NCBI GenBank assembly: GCA_902786925.1 | Contig: CADAEK010000006.1 | Location: 1-64,000 of the forward strand | DNA: 64,000 bases | Direction of reading: 5' to 3' | From: an uncultured Bacteroidales bacterium | Lineage (GTDB): Bacteria > Bacteroidota > Bacteroidia > Bacteroidales > Bacteroidaceae | In this document: one piece after another, positions 44,756 to 53,160 of the stretch | Layout of the letters: each line of letters starts with the position of its first letter | How positions within the stretch are numbered: the first letter of the stretch is position 1 | Translations under genes and position numbers: made by a program | The notes under the pieces: generated by a model | Seen by the model: only the letters and a program-made list of their open reading frames with translations | The model's database searches: none | Told to the model about the DNA's origin: nothing

Positions 44756-45484
44756 ATGAAACAAAAACATCAAGTGAGCGTTTCCTTCTTGATTGCAGGA
44801 ATCGTATTCTGTACCTGCCTTGTGGCAGCAAATCTTCTTGAAACCAAAGTCTTTCGTGCTTGGGGACCCATTTCCCTCACCTGCGGTTTCATCGTTTTTC
44901 CAATTTCTTACATCATCAACGACGTGATTGCCGAAGTGTGGGGCTATCGCAAGGCGCGACTCATCATCTGGATGGGCTTCCTGATGAACTTTCTCGTGGT
45001 TGCATTGGGCGGTATTGCCTGCGCCCTTCCTGCTGCGGTTGAAGGCAGCGACGAAGCTTTTAAGCAGGTCTTCGCCTTTGCTCCGCAAGTGGCTATAGCA
45101 AGTCTTTTGGCATTCATTATCGGTTCTTTCCTCAACGCAATGGTAATGAGCAAGATGAAGATGGCCGACCGCAACAAAGGAAACTTTTCTTATTACTTCT
45201 CCCTGCGCGCCATTCTTTCTACCCTTGCCGGCGAAAGTGCCGACAGCATCATCTTCTTCCCTTTGGCTTTCTACTTCTTCCCGCTATTCTTTACGGGCAA
45301 GCCACAGCTGCCTTTGGAGGTAATGCTCCAGGTGATGGCTACACAAGTCATAGCCAAGACGCTCTATGAAATTCTCGTCTTGCCTATCACCATCCAAGTG
45401 GTAAAATTCGTAAAGCGCCTGGAGGGCGAAGATGTTTACGATGAGAACATCAATTACAGCGCATTCAACATTACTGATTTATGA
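44756..45484 (+). CDS. Queuosine precursor transporter (YhhQ/QPTR family)
   Basis: The 242-residue membrane protein has about six hydrophobic helices and the DUF165/VUT signatures [54 protein letters not shown] and [14 protein letters not shown]. YhhQ of E. coli imports preQ0 and preQ1. The start at 44756 ([15 protein letters not shown]) is preferred to 44624 because the latter would translate through both riboswitch aptamers. Its stop overlaps queC by 4 bases. It is the first gene of the que operon, so it should be the gene most directly controlled by the aptamers. Confidence 0.93.
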   Translation: MKQKHQVSVSFLIAGIVFCTCLVAANLLETKVFRAWGPISLTCGFIVFPISYIINDVIAEVWGYRKARLIIWMGFLMNFLVVALGGIACALPAAVEGSDEAFKQVFAFAPQVAIASLLAFIIGSFLNAMVMSKMKMADRNKGNFSYYFSLRAILSTLAGESADSIIFFPLAFYFFPLFFTGKPQLPLEVMLQVMATQVIAKTLYEILVLPITIQVVKFVKRLEGEDVYDENINYSAFNITDL

Positions 45485-46149
45485 TACTCGACAAAAAGAA
45501 GGCACTTGTTGTCTTTTCCGGAGGACAAGACAGCACCACTTGCCTGTTTTGGGCTAAGAAGCATTTCGACCAGGTCTATGCACTCTGCTTCCGCTATGGA
45601 CAGAAGCACGTGAAGGAAGTGGACATCGCACGCGGCATTGCTGAAAAGGCTGGCGTGCCCTTCGAAGAGAAAGACGTCTCATTCATCAGCCAGCTGAGCA
45701 GCGGATGCTCGCTGACAGATACCAGCATCACGATGGACAAGGAAAAGCCCGCTACTGCTCCTCCCAACACATTCGTGCCCGGACGCAACCTCTTCTTTCT
45801 CTCCGTCGCTGCTGTCTATGCGCGTGAACACGGCATCATGAACCTCGTCACGGGTGTATCGCAGACAGACTTTTCCGGCTATCCCGATTGCCGTGATTCG
45901 TTCATCCGTTCGCTGAATGTATCGCTCAATCTGGCTATGGACGAACAGTTTGTCATTCACACGCCACTCATGTGGATAGACAAGGCTGAGACCTGGAAGT
46001 TGGCCGATGACTTGGGCGTGTTCGATTTGGTCCGCAACGAGACGCTGACTTGCTACAACGGCATCAAGGGTGACGGATGCGGCGAATGCCCCGCCTGCAA
46101 ACTGCGCCGACACGGGCTTGAGGTTTATCTAAAAAGCAAAAATAAATAG
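45481..46149 (+). CDS. queC: 7-cyano-7-deazaguanine synthase
   Basis: QueC converts 7-carboxy-7-deazaguanine to preQ0 using ammonia and ATP. The 222-residue protein has the PP-loop [16 protein letters not shown] near the N terminus, [32 protein letters not shown] and the C-terminal zinc site with [13 protein letters not shown]. Length matches the family. It overlaps the transporter gene by 4 bases and is 12 bases upstream of queF. Genes for QueD and QueE are not in the window. Confidence 0.97.
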   Translation: MILDKKKALVVFSGGQDSTTCLFWAKKHFDQVYALCFRYGQKHVKEVDIARGIAEKAGVPFEEKDVSFISQLSSGCSLTDTSITMDKEKPATAPPNTFVPGRNLFFLSVAAVYAREHGIMNLVTGVSQTDFSGYPDCRDSFIRSLNVSLNLAMDEQFVIHTPLMWIDKAETWKLADDLGVFDLVRNETLTCYNGIKGDGCGECPACKLRRHGLEVYLKSKNK

Positions 46150-46161
46150 ACAATCGAACAA

Positions 46162-46659
46162 ATGATACAGAACAATACAAACCAGCCTACACATGGGCTG
46201 GAACGAGAAAAAGAGGGGCTGCAATCCCTCGGCAAGAAAACGGAATACCGTCAAGACTACGCGCCAGAAGTGCTTGAGGCCTTCCAGAACAAGCACCCCG
46301 AAAATGACTATTGGGTGCAGTTCAACTGTCCTGAGTTTACGTCTCTCTGCCCCATTACGGGACAGCCCGACTTTGCAGAGATTCGCATCTCCTACCTGCC
46401 CGACCAGCGCATGGTGGAAAGCAAATCCCTGAAGCTCTACCTCTTCTCTTTCCGCAATCATGGTGACTTCCATGAAGACTGTGTCAACATCATCATGAAG
46501 GATCTCATCCGTCTGATGGACCCCAAGTATATTGAGGTCACTGGCATCTTCACTCCCCGTGGAGGCATCAGCATCTACCCCTATGCCAATTATGGTCGTC
46601 CAGGCACGAAATATGAGGAGATGGCGAATTACAGGCTGATGAATCACGGATTGAAATAA
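46162..46659 (+). CDS. queF: NADPH-dependent preQ0 reductase
   Basis: QueF reduces the nitrile of preQ0 to the amine of preQ1. The 165-residue protein is the short unimodular type: [19 protein letters not shown] carries the thioimide-forming Cys and the catalytic Asp, and [17 protein letters not shown] is the QueF signature. [14 protein letters not shown] follows near the end. It closes the transporter-queC-queF operon, with a terminator-like hairpin about 130 bases downstream. Confidence 0.96.
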   Translation: MIQNNTNQPTHGLEREKEGLQSLGKKTEYRQDYAPEVLEAFQNKHPENDYWVQFNCPEFTSLCPITGQPDFAEIRISYLPDQRMVESKSLKLYLFSFRNHGDFHEDCVNIIMKDLIRLMDPKYIEVTGIFTPRGGISIYPYANYGRPGTKYEEMANYRLMNHGLK

Positions 46660-46790
46660 GGAAATAATTCATATTACTTCCAGAGATTCTACAAGATGCC
46701 CGGATGAAAGCAAATCCGCAACGCTTATAGCAGTATTCAATAGAACTGCTTTTCAGACCACATAATATAATCGAGATTGAACCAACACAA

Positions 46791-46827
46791 ACAAGCCACC
46801 GGCCCCAAGGGACGATGGCTTGTTTTA
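46791..46827 (+). terminator. Terminator of the que operon
   Basis: ACAAGCCA (46791-46798) pairs with TGGCTTGT (46816-46823), followed by TTT. Confidence 0.75.
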
Positions 46828-46900
46828 TAATGCTTTGACAGGGGTTACTTCATCTTCGAGCCGTCGACACTTGAGGAAGTGTAATCCCGCCTCTTTCATT

Positions 46901-47040
46901 ATTCATAACTTGTGAACAATATTTTCTAAGTTGGAAATAATTTTTTCCAAGTTGGAAATTATTTTTTCTAAGTTGCAAAAAATATTTCCTAAGTTTCAAA
47001 ATATTTTTCCCAAGTTGCAAATAATTGTTCCTAAGTTATG
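46901..47040. repeat. Phased 21-bp degenerate repeat array
   Basis: AAGTT (or AACTT in the first unit) recurs at 46907, 46928, 46949, 46970, 46991, 47012 and 47033, exactly 21 bases apart, within units like TTCCTAAGTTGCAAATAATTG. Two similar units occur at 10678-10717. The rest of the spacer 46660-47201 has no gene. Confidence 0.9.
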
Positions 47041-47189
47041 AACGACTCCGCTACCGACAGGGTAGAAGGCGCGGAAGTGGAGGAAAGCAAAATGCGCTTG
47101 AGAGCATATCTCAAGTGCCTTTCACGCTTATTCGCCGCATCAAATCACTTTTTCTATCGGGCATCGATGTGAATGTCAGATTTTTCTCG

Positions 47190-47197
47190 TACCTTTG
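47190..47197 (+). promoter_or_regulatory. Candidate -7 box overlapping the phoH start region
   Basis: TACCTTTG lies only 5 bases before the ATG at 47202. If used, the transcript would have little or no leader for that ATG, or only about ten bases for the ATG at 47214. Confidence 0.4.
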
Positions 47198-47201
47198 TGG
47201 C

Positions 47202-48182
47202 ATGATTGAGAAAATGATTGTTCTGGAGGACATTGACCTCGTGACGTTCTATGGGGTACAAAATGTGCACCTGCAGATGATTAAGGCGCTGTATCCGAAA
47301 CTGAGGATTGTGGCTCGTGGCAACATTATCAAGGTAATGGGCGACGAGGAGGAGATGTGCGCCTTTGAGGAGAACATTCTGAAGATGCAGGAGCATTGCG
47401 CCAAATATAACTCGCTGAATGAGGAGGACATCCTGCAGATTGTGAAGGGCGAACAGCCTAACGGACACGCAGCAGACGGGAATGCCATCTGCTACAGCGT
47501 GACGGGCAAAGCGATTGCTCCACGTTCGGAGAACCAGAAGACGCTGATGGATGCCTACTACGGCAACGACATGCTGTTTGCGGTGGGTCCTGCTGGTTCG
47601 GGCAAGACGTATGTATCTATTGCCCTGGCTGTAAGAGCACTGAAGAACAAGGAAATCAGAAAAATCATCCTGTCACGCCCTGCAGTGGAAGCAGGCGAGA
47701 AGCTTGGTTTTCTGCCTGGCGACATGAGGGAGAAGATTGACCCTTATCTGCAACCGCTCTACGATGCCTTGCAAGACATGATTCCTGCACAGAAGCTGGC
47801 TGAATACATGGAACAGAACGTGATTCAGATTGCGCCCCTGGCATTCATGCGCGGACGCACCCTGAACGATGCGGTGGTCATCCTCGACGAGGCACAGAAC
47901 ACCACGACACAGCAAATCAAGATGTTCCTCACACGCATGGGCCAGAACACAAAAATGATCATCACGGGCGACCTGACACAGATTGACCTGCCACGCAACG
48001 TGAAGAGCGGACTGAAAGAGGCGAAGGAAGTGCTGAAGGACGTGAAGGGCATCGCATTTGTGGAGATGGACGAGCGGGACATTGTGAGACACAAGCTGGT
48101 GACAAGAATCGTGAATGCGTACCACAAGTACGAAAGCGAGCAGAAGTACCCGCTGTTCAACGAAAACAAGGAGAAAGAGTAA
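47202..48182 (+). CDS. phoH: PhoH-family ATPase
   Basis: The 326-residue protein starts best at 47202 (MIEKMIVLEDIDLVTFYG), as in Bacteroidales homologues; a start at 47025 would translate repeat DNA. An N-terminal KH-like region (KLRIVARGNIIKVMGDEEEM) precedes the PhoH ATPase domain with Walker A AVGPAGSGKTYVSIALAVRA and Walker B DAVVILDEAQNTTTQQIKMF, plus GDLTQIDLPRNVKSGLKEA. PhoH proteins are associated with RNA handling. Its stop is 23 bases before purC, suggesting one operon. Confidence 0.93.
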   Translation: MIEKMIVLEDIDLVTFYGVQNVHLQMIKALYPKLRIVARGNIIKVMGDEEEMCAFEENILKMQEHCAKYNSLNEEDILQIVKGEQPNGHAADGNAICYSVTGKAIAPRSENQKTLMDAYYGNDMLFAVGPAGSGKTYVSIALAVRALKNKEIRKIILSRPAVEAGEKLGFLPGDMREKIDPYLQPLYDALQDMIPAQKLAEYMEQNVIQIAPLAFMRGRTLNDAVVILDEAQNTTTQQIKMFLTRMGQNTKMIITGDLTQIDLPRNVKSGLKEAKEVLKDVKGIAFVEMDERDIVRHKLVTRIVNAYHKYESEQKYPLFNENKEKE

Positions 48183-48205
48183 TTCATTTTTAAACGAATA
48201 TAATC

Positions 48206-49156
48206 ATGGCAAACGCTTTAACAAGAACGGATTTCAACTTCCCTGGACAGAAGGAAGTGTATCACGGCAAGGTTCGTGACGTGTATAACATCAACGACGA
48301 CCTCATGGTGATGGTCGCAACTGACCGCATCTCGGCTTTCGACGTGGTGTTGCCTAAGGGCATCCCCTTCAAGGGACAGGTGCTCAACCAGATTGCAGCC
48401 AAGTTCCTCGACGCCAGCGCCAACATCGTTCCTAACTGGAAACTCGCCACTCCCGACCCAATGGTGACTGTGGGCCTGAAGTGTGAAGGTTTCCGCGTGG
48501 AAATGATTATCCGCGGTTACTTGACTGGCTCTGCATGGCGCGAGTACAAGGCTGGAAACCGCACCCTCTGCGGCATCACCCTGCCTGAAGGCATGAAGGA
48601 GAATCAGAAATTCCCCAAACCCATCATCACTCCTACCACAAAGGCTGACGAGGGTCATGACGAGAACATCTCAAAGGAGGAAATCATCGCGCAGGGCCTC
48701 GTAAGCAAGGAGGACTATGAGGTGATGGAGAAATACACCTATGCCCTCTTCGAACTGGGCACAAAGATCGCTGCTGAGAAGGGACTGATTCTGGTGGACA
48801 CGAAGTATGAGTTCGGAAAGCGCGACGGCAAGGTATATCTGATTGACGAGGTGCACACACCTGACTCTAGCCGCTACTTCTACGCTGAAGGCTACGAGGA
48901 GAAGTTCGAGAAGGGCGAGCCTCAGAAGCAGCTCTCTAAGGAGTTCGTGCGCCAGTGGCTCATCGACCACAACTTCATGAATCAGCCTGGTCAGGTGATG
49001 CCTGAAATCACAGACGAGTATGCCGAGTCAGTTTCTGAGCGCTACATCGAGCTGTATGAGCACATCATCGGCGAGAAGTTCGTGAAGGAGACCAGCGACG
49101 AGGACATCGCCAAGCGTATCGAAAAGAATGTATTGAATTATTTAAAAAATAATTAG
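48206..49156 (+). CDS. purC: SAICAR synthetase
   Basis: PurC joins CAIR and aspartate in purine synthesis. The 316-residue protein is of the longer, yeast-like form: [74 protein letters not shown], and [20 protein letters not shown]. It lies between phoH and ubiE. The spacer after it holds an inverted repeat of GAGGAAT-type units. Confidence 0.96.
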   Translation: MANALTRTDFNFPGQKEVYHGKVRDVYNINDDLMVMVATDRISAFDVVLPKGIPFKGQVLNQIAAKFLDASANIVPNWKLATPDPMVTVGLKCEGFRVEMIIRGYLTGSAWREYKAGNRTLCGITLPEGMKENQKFPKPIITPTTKADEGHDENISKEEIIAQGLVSKEDYEVMEKYTYALFELGTKIAAEKGLILVDTKYEFGKRDGKVYLIDEVHTPDSSRYFYAEGYEEKFEKGEPQKQLSKEFVRQWLIDHNFMNQPGQVMPEITDEYAESVSERYIELYEHIIGEKFVKETSDEDIAKRIEKNVLNYLKNN

Positions 49157-49245
49157 GAATGAGGAATGAGGAATTGAATGTCATATCCAACAAGGAGTAC
49201 AAGTAACAATTCCTCATTCCTAATTCCTCATTCCTAATTCCTTTG
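49154..49245. repeat. Inverted GAGGAAT-type repeat between purC and ubiE
   Basis: AATTAGGAATGAGGAATGAG at the left and its complement units (AATTCCTCATTCCTAATTCC) at the right can fold into a long hairpin around a short loop region. It is another example of ~7-base unit repeats filling a spacer. Confidence 0.85.
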
Positions 49246-49246
49246 T

Positions 49247-49987
49247 ATGTACAAACAGGAGCAGATAAAGCCTTACAGCGAAGAAGGGACGAAACGTGAG
49301 CAAGTGGAGCTGATGTTTGACAACATCGCCCATTCTTACGACACGCTGAACCATACCCTCAGTTTTGGCGTAGACAAAATCTGGAGGAACAATGCCATTG
49401 ACTTTCTGCTCAAGAACAGAAAAAGCACGGATAGCGTACTCGACATTGCGACAGGCACTGGCGACTTCGCTATCCGTGCTTTCTTGAAACTTCATCCCCA
49501 AAACGTCGTAGGCATCGATATCAGCGAGGGGATGATGCAGATAGGCAGAGAGAAAGTGGCGAAACTCGGACTCTCCGACAAGATTTCCTTCCAGAACGAA
49601 GACTGCGCACATCTTTCCTTTGCCGACAATTCATTTGATGCCGTCATCTCCGCTTTTGCGTTAAGGAACTTCCAAAACCTTGACGAATGCCTGAAGGAGA
49701 TGCACCGCGTCATGAAAGAAGACGGGCATCTGTCTGTAGTGGACCTCTGTGCCCCAGTTTCTTTCCCCATGAAACAACTCTTCTGGTTCTACAAGAAAGT
49801 GGTGATGCCCACCCTCGGCAAACTCCTCTCGAAGGACAGTACCGCCTATTCCTATCTGCCCGACACGATGGACGCCGTTCCCCAAGCGGAACGCATGCAG
49901 AGCATCATCCAGCAGGCTGGCTTCCACAACGTAAACTTCAAGCGCCTTGCCTTCGGCATGTGCATCCTCTACACCGCAGAAAAATAG
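49247..49987 (+). CDS. ubiE: Demethylmenaquinone/ubiquinone methyltransferase
   Basis: This SAM-dependent enzyme makes menaquinone from demethylmenaquinone. The 246-residue protein shows [36 protein letters not shown] (SAM motif I), [38 protein letters not shown] (UbiE signature) and [15 protein letters not shown]. Length is typical. The next gene, a transposase fusion, starts 7 bases after its stop, an arrangement that looks like an insertion just behind ubiE. Confidence 0.95.
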   Translation: MYKQEQIKPYSEEGTKREQVELMFDNIAHSYDTLNHTLSFGVDKIWRNNAIDFLLKNRKSTDSVLDIATGTGDFAIRAFLKLHPQNVVGIDISEGMMQIGREKVAKLGLSDKISFQNEDCAHLSFADNSFDAVISAFALRNFQNLDECLKEMHRVMKEDGHLSVVDLCAPVSFPMKQLFWFYKKVVMPTLGKLLSKDSTAYSYLPDTMDAVPQAERMQSIIQQAGFHNVNFKRLAFGMCILYTAEK

Positions 49988-49994
49988 TGGAGCC

Positions 49995-51230
49995 ATGAGT
50001 GAACCGAATGAAACACACCGCATGGGGAAGCGATGCCAGAAGAAGGACTACCGTTTGCCTGGTGCTTACCACATCACCATCAATGTGGCAGAACGACAAT
50101 GGCATCCGTTGGGACGGGTGGTAGGAAATCTTGACAAGCCTGATGGCGATGCAAATGGACCAAGGGTGGAACTGACTGCTATCGGAAAGATGGTGGAAGA
50201 GGAACTAACGAAAAGCATCACAACACACTATCCCATGATTGAGGTGCAGGATTATGTAGTGATGCCCGAACATATACACTTCATCCTCGTGGTGCACAAC
50301 AGCATCATCAGTCGAAATGGAAGAGAGACCCACCTGGGGCAAGTCATCGCTGGCTTCAAGAAAGGCTGCAACCGCCGCTATTGGGAAATGACAGGCATGA
50401 CTGCTAATGGTCAGCTGGGTGTGACCGCCAATAAGCAACAGGAAAAACCTGCTGACGCAAGGGCGGAAAGCACAAGCCCCTTGCGCCATGCGGTTCACCC
50501 GCATGGGTTCAAAGTTCCCTCCTCTGGCACCACCAACCGCCCACCCCTCTTCGCCTACGGCTATGTCGATGTGATGCCGCTGCAACCAGGCCAACTCGAA
50601 ACCCAACGCCACTACATCCACAACAACCCGCGCAGCCGCCTCATGCGCACCAGTAATCGCAACCTGCAAAGCCCACAACGAGGCGGCATCGGCACCGCCC
50701 TCAAGCTTCCAGCCCTGAAAGGTTATCTGCAACGCGAATGCGGCACACCCCTCATCGATGAAGACAAATGGGAATACATCCAAAATCGGCTGCTCATTAA
50801 CGATGGGATGGTAACCTGCGATAGCTACGGCAACCGCCAATTACTACAATGCCGCATGCTCCCAGTCGTCTGCCATAGAAAGGACAAAGCCTCCTTCACC
50901 CTGCAGAAACAGCGATGCCTTACAGCTGCATCCGAAGGAGCCATCCTCGTCTCAGCCCGCATCGCCAAAGGCGAACAAGAAATTATTGACACAGCCATCC
51001 AACAAGGATTCCCTGTCATCAACATAGAAGACAACGGATTACCAGAACGATACCACCCCTCGGAGCGACGCATAGACCTATGTGCCACTAACAAACTGCT
51101 CATCGTCACCCCGTGGCGTTACATTTATCGACATACCCACGAACCCATCTCTGTGGCTGAATGCAAGACTATGAATTGCATTGTCCAAGCTTTGTGCCGC
51201 ACAAAAGACTCTTGGTGGAAAACAAAATAA
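49995..51230 (+). CDS. REP-type Y1 transposase fused to a Rossmann-like domain
   Basis: The 411-residue protein starts at 49995 (MSEPNETHRMGKRCQKKDYR), 7 bases after ubiE. The N-terminal HUH domain has GAYHITINVAERQWH, VVMPEHIHFILVVHN with the HxH metal motif (His93, His95), and RHYIHNNPRSRL with candidate nucleophile Tyr207. Residues ~312-395 form a second domain with GAILVSARIAKGEQEIID, GFPVINIEDNGLPERYH and KLLIVTPW. This looks like a DprA/SLOG-type Rossmann fold and is not part of ordinary REP transposases such as TnpA-REP of E. coli (~165 residues). Residues ~150-175 are encoded by a REP-like double hairpin (50456-50506). It probably acts on dispersed palindromic repeats. Confidence 0.8.
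   Translation: MSEPNETHRMGKRCQKKDYRLPGAYHITINVAERQWHPLGRVVGNLDKPDGDANGPRVELTAIGKMVEEELTKSITTHYPMIEVQDYVVMPEHIHFILVVHNSIISRNGRETHLGQVIAGFKKGCNRRYWEMTGMTANGQLGVTANKQQEKPADARAESTSPLRHAVHPHGFKVPSSGTTNRPPLFAYGYVDVMPLQPGQLETQRHYIHNNPRSRLMRTSNRNLQSPQRGGIGTALKLPALKGYLQRECGTPLIDEDKWEYIQNRLLINDGMVTCDSYGNRQLLQCRMLPVVCHRKDKASFTLQKQRCLTAASEGAILVSARIAKGEQEIIDTAIQQGFPVINIEDNGLPERYHPSERRIDLCATNKLLIVTPWRYIYRHTHEPISVAECKTMNCIVQALCRTKDSWWKTK
50456..50506. repeat. REP-like double hairpin inside the transposase gene
   Basis: Hairpin one has arms CGCAAGGG (50456-50463) and CCCTTGCG (50478-50485). Hairpin two has arms CCATGCGG (50486-50493) and CCGCATGG (50499-50506) with a 5-base loop. They are directly adjacent and in frame within the coding sequence. 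Confidence 0.75.
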
Positions 51231-51253
51231 AACACCATAGATAAAAACCTATT

Positions 51254-52381
51254 ATGATTAAAAGACTATTTTTACTAAAACCCATTATCGCAGCATTGCT
51301 GCTCACAGCCAACTGTATCACCTATGCAGCCGTGCCTGACAGCATTCGTAAGAACTTGGAGGACTTCGACTATCTGACCAACTTCACTGAGGAGAATCAC
51401 GCTGTCTTTCCTGCCATCATGGAACAAGGATACAAAAAGACGTATGAGTCTTTGAAAAAGAAACTGAGAAAGCAAGTGGCAAAAGGTGAAACGGGCATAG
51501 AAAAAGCGGCAACCGAGTATGTCTTTTGGTTCTACAAAAACTTTGACACACACAGCTGGATAGAAACTCCGCTGTGGGACAGCCTTGAAAAGACGGTCAG
51601 TATTGACTATTCGACGTTAATGGAATACCAGCCACAGCCGGTATCGTGCAAGGTGGATGAACAGACGTGGCTTGTACGGGTTCCTTCTTGCTCTGGAATT
51701 CATCCCACGAACGAGTGGGTATTGCGAGCCTCAAAGGATTATTGGGAATCAGGCTGTGATTATCTAATCATTGATGTGAGAGGAAATGAAGGCGGAAATG
51801 ATGCTATATGGGCACCTTTCAAGAATATGTTGGCAGATCACAAACGAGAGCGGCCTTTTGAATCATACTTCCGCAATACGGCTTACAATCAAAAGTTCTG
51901 GGAATTTGTTATCGAGCAGGTGGATAACAAACAGTTCTATCAGGAATTCCTCAACAAGTGCAAAGAGACTGGAGGTAAGGGTGAGTATAAACTTTGGGCG
52001 GTAAACGACTGTAGTGACATAACACCGATGTCCCGTCCTAAAAGGGCTGCCGTCATGATAGACCAAGGTACGGCCAGCGCAGGTGAAGCTTTAATCCAGC
52101 TTTACGTAAGAGGCGTAAGCAACAGAACAAAAGTTTATGGCAAGGAAGGCACTTATGGGGCAGACTTGACCGGTAATGTATTCCAAACGAAATTACCCAA
52201 TGCAGGGTACTTAGTGACCTATCCTACTTGTATGGAATACAAAGAGTTTCTTGAGTATCATGTATTCGGGGAAAATGGCTTTCAACCAGATGTAACAATA
52301 GAGATTCCTTATCCCAAACGCCTCACCGACAACATCGACGAGTGGGTGCTGTGGGTGGCAGATGATTTGAAAAAACAATAA
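51254..52381 (+). CDS. S41-family peptidase, exported
   Basis: The 375-residue protein has a signal peptide (to ~26, CITYAA). The S41 core is intact here: YLIIDVRGNEGGNDAIWAPF, and AAVMIDQGTASAGEALIQL with the Ser nucleophile in TASAGE. The typical TxGK lysine is not obvious (KEGTYGADLTG), so the base may come from elsewhere, as in tricorn-type S41 enzymes. No PDZ domain is seen. It sits between the transposase fusion and aroE, in what is probably an otherwise conserved ubiE-aroE neighbourhood. Confidence 0.8.
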   Translation: MIKRLFLLKPIIAALLLTANCITYAAVPDSIRKNLEDFDYLTNFTEENHAVFPAIMEQGYKKTYESLKKKLRKQVAKGETGIEKAATEYVFWFYKNFDTHSWIETPLWDSLEKTVSIDYSTLMEYQPQPVSCKVDEQTWLVRVPSCSGIHPTNEWVLRASKDYWESGCDYLIIDVRGNEGGNDAIWAPFKNMLADHKRERPFESYFRNTAYNQKFWEFVIEQVDNKQFYQEFLNKCKETGGKGEYKLWAVNDCSDITPMSRPKRAAVMIDQGTASAGEALIQLYVRGVSNRTKVYGKEGTYGADLTGNVFQTKLPNAGYLVTYPTCMEYKEFLEYHVFGENGFQPDVTIEIPYPKRLTDNIDEWVLWVADDLKKQ

Positions 52382-52395
52382 TAAACAACAAAATA

Positions 52396-53160
52396 ATGAA
52401 CACATACGGATTGATTGGCTACCCATTGGGACATTCGTTCTCTCGCAAGTTCTTCACGGAGAAATTTGCGAAAGAGGGGATTGATGCCCAGTATTTGAAT
52501 TTCGAAATTCCAAGCATCGAGGAATTTCCCAACATCATCAAGAACAACCCAACGTTGAAGGGCCTAAACGTGACCATTCCTTATAAGCAGCAGGTGATGC
52601 AGTATCTGGATGACATCAGCGAGGAAGCAAAGGCAATTGGTGCGGTGAATGTGGTGAAGGTAGAACACTTGGACGGTTTCGATGGAAAAGTGATGAAAGG
52701 TGTGAAGCTGACGGGACACAATAGCGATGTGATTGGCTTTGTGGATAGCATCAAGCCTTTGTTGAAACCCCATCACAAGAAAGCCCTCATCCTCGGCACA
52801 GGCGGTGCATCAAAAGCCATTCGCTATGGGTTGGAGGAGAAGTTAGGAATTGAAACGCTGTTTGTGAGCCGCACGGCACGAGAGGGGATGATCACTTATG
52901 AGGAGGTGACAGATGAGGTGTTGAGGGAGTATGAAGTGATTGTCAACTGCTCTCCTGTGGGCATGTATCCTCATGTAGACGAGTGCCCTTCCCTCCCCTA
53001 CGAGTCCATGAATGAGAACCACCTGCTGTATGACCTCGTGTACAATCCTGAAGAAACGCTGTTCATGAAAAAAGGCGCCACAATGGGCGCCTCTGTAAAA
53101 AACGGTCACGAAATGCTTATTCTTCAGGCGTTGGCGTCGTGGACGAAGTGGAATCAGTAG
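52396..53160 (+). CDS. aroE: Shikimate dehydrogenase
   Basis: AroE reduces 3-dehydroshikimate with NADPH in aromatic amino acid synthesis. The 254-residue protein has the substrate-binding start YGLIGYPLGHSFSRKFF, LKGLNVTIPYKQQVMQYLDD with the catalytic Lys, AIGAVNVVKVE, the nucleotide loop ALILGTGGASKAIRYGLEEK and the end [18 protein letters not shown]. Its last 44 bases overlap the 3' end of the convergent PBP1A gene (53117-53160), so the two transcripts are complementary there and no terminator lies between. Confidence 0.95.
   Translation: MNTYGLIGYPLGHSFSRKFFTEKFAKEGIDAQYLNFEIPSIEEFPNIIKNNPTLKGLNVTIPYKQQVMQYLDDISEEAKAIGAVNVVKVEHLDGFDGKVMKGVKLTGHNSDVIGFVDSIKPLLKPHHKKALILGTGGASKAIRYGLEEKLGIETLFVSRTAREGMITYEEVTDEVLREYEVIVNCSPVGMYPHVDECPSLPYESMNENHLLYDLVYNPEETLFMKKGATMGASVKNGHEMLILQALASWTKWNQ

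Noticed and set aside
46901..47040. CRISPR array
   Set aside because: The units are only 21 bases, degenerate throughout and have no separate spacers; there are no cas genes nearby.
47025..47201. Upstream start for phoH
   Set aside because: It would translate the end of the 21-bp repeat array and a stretch with no homology; family proteins begin at the 47202 ATG.
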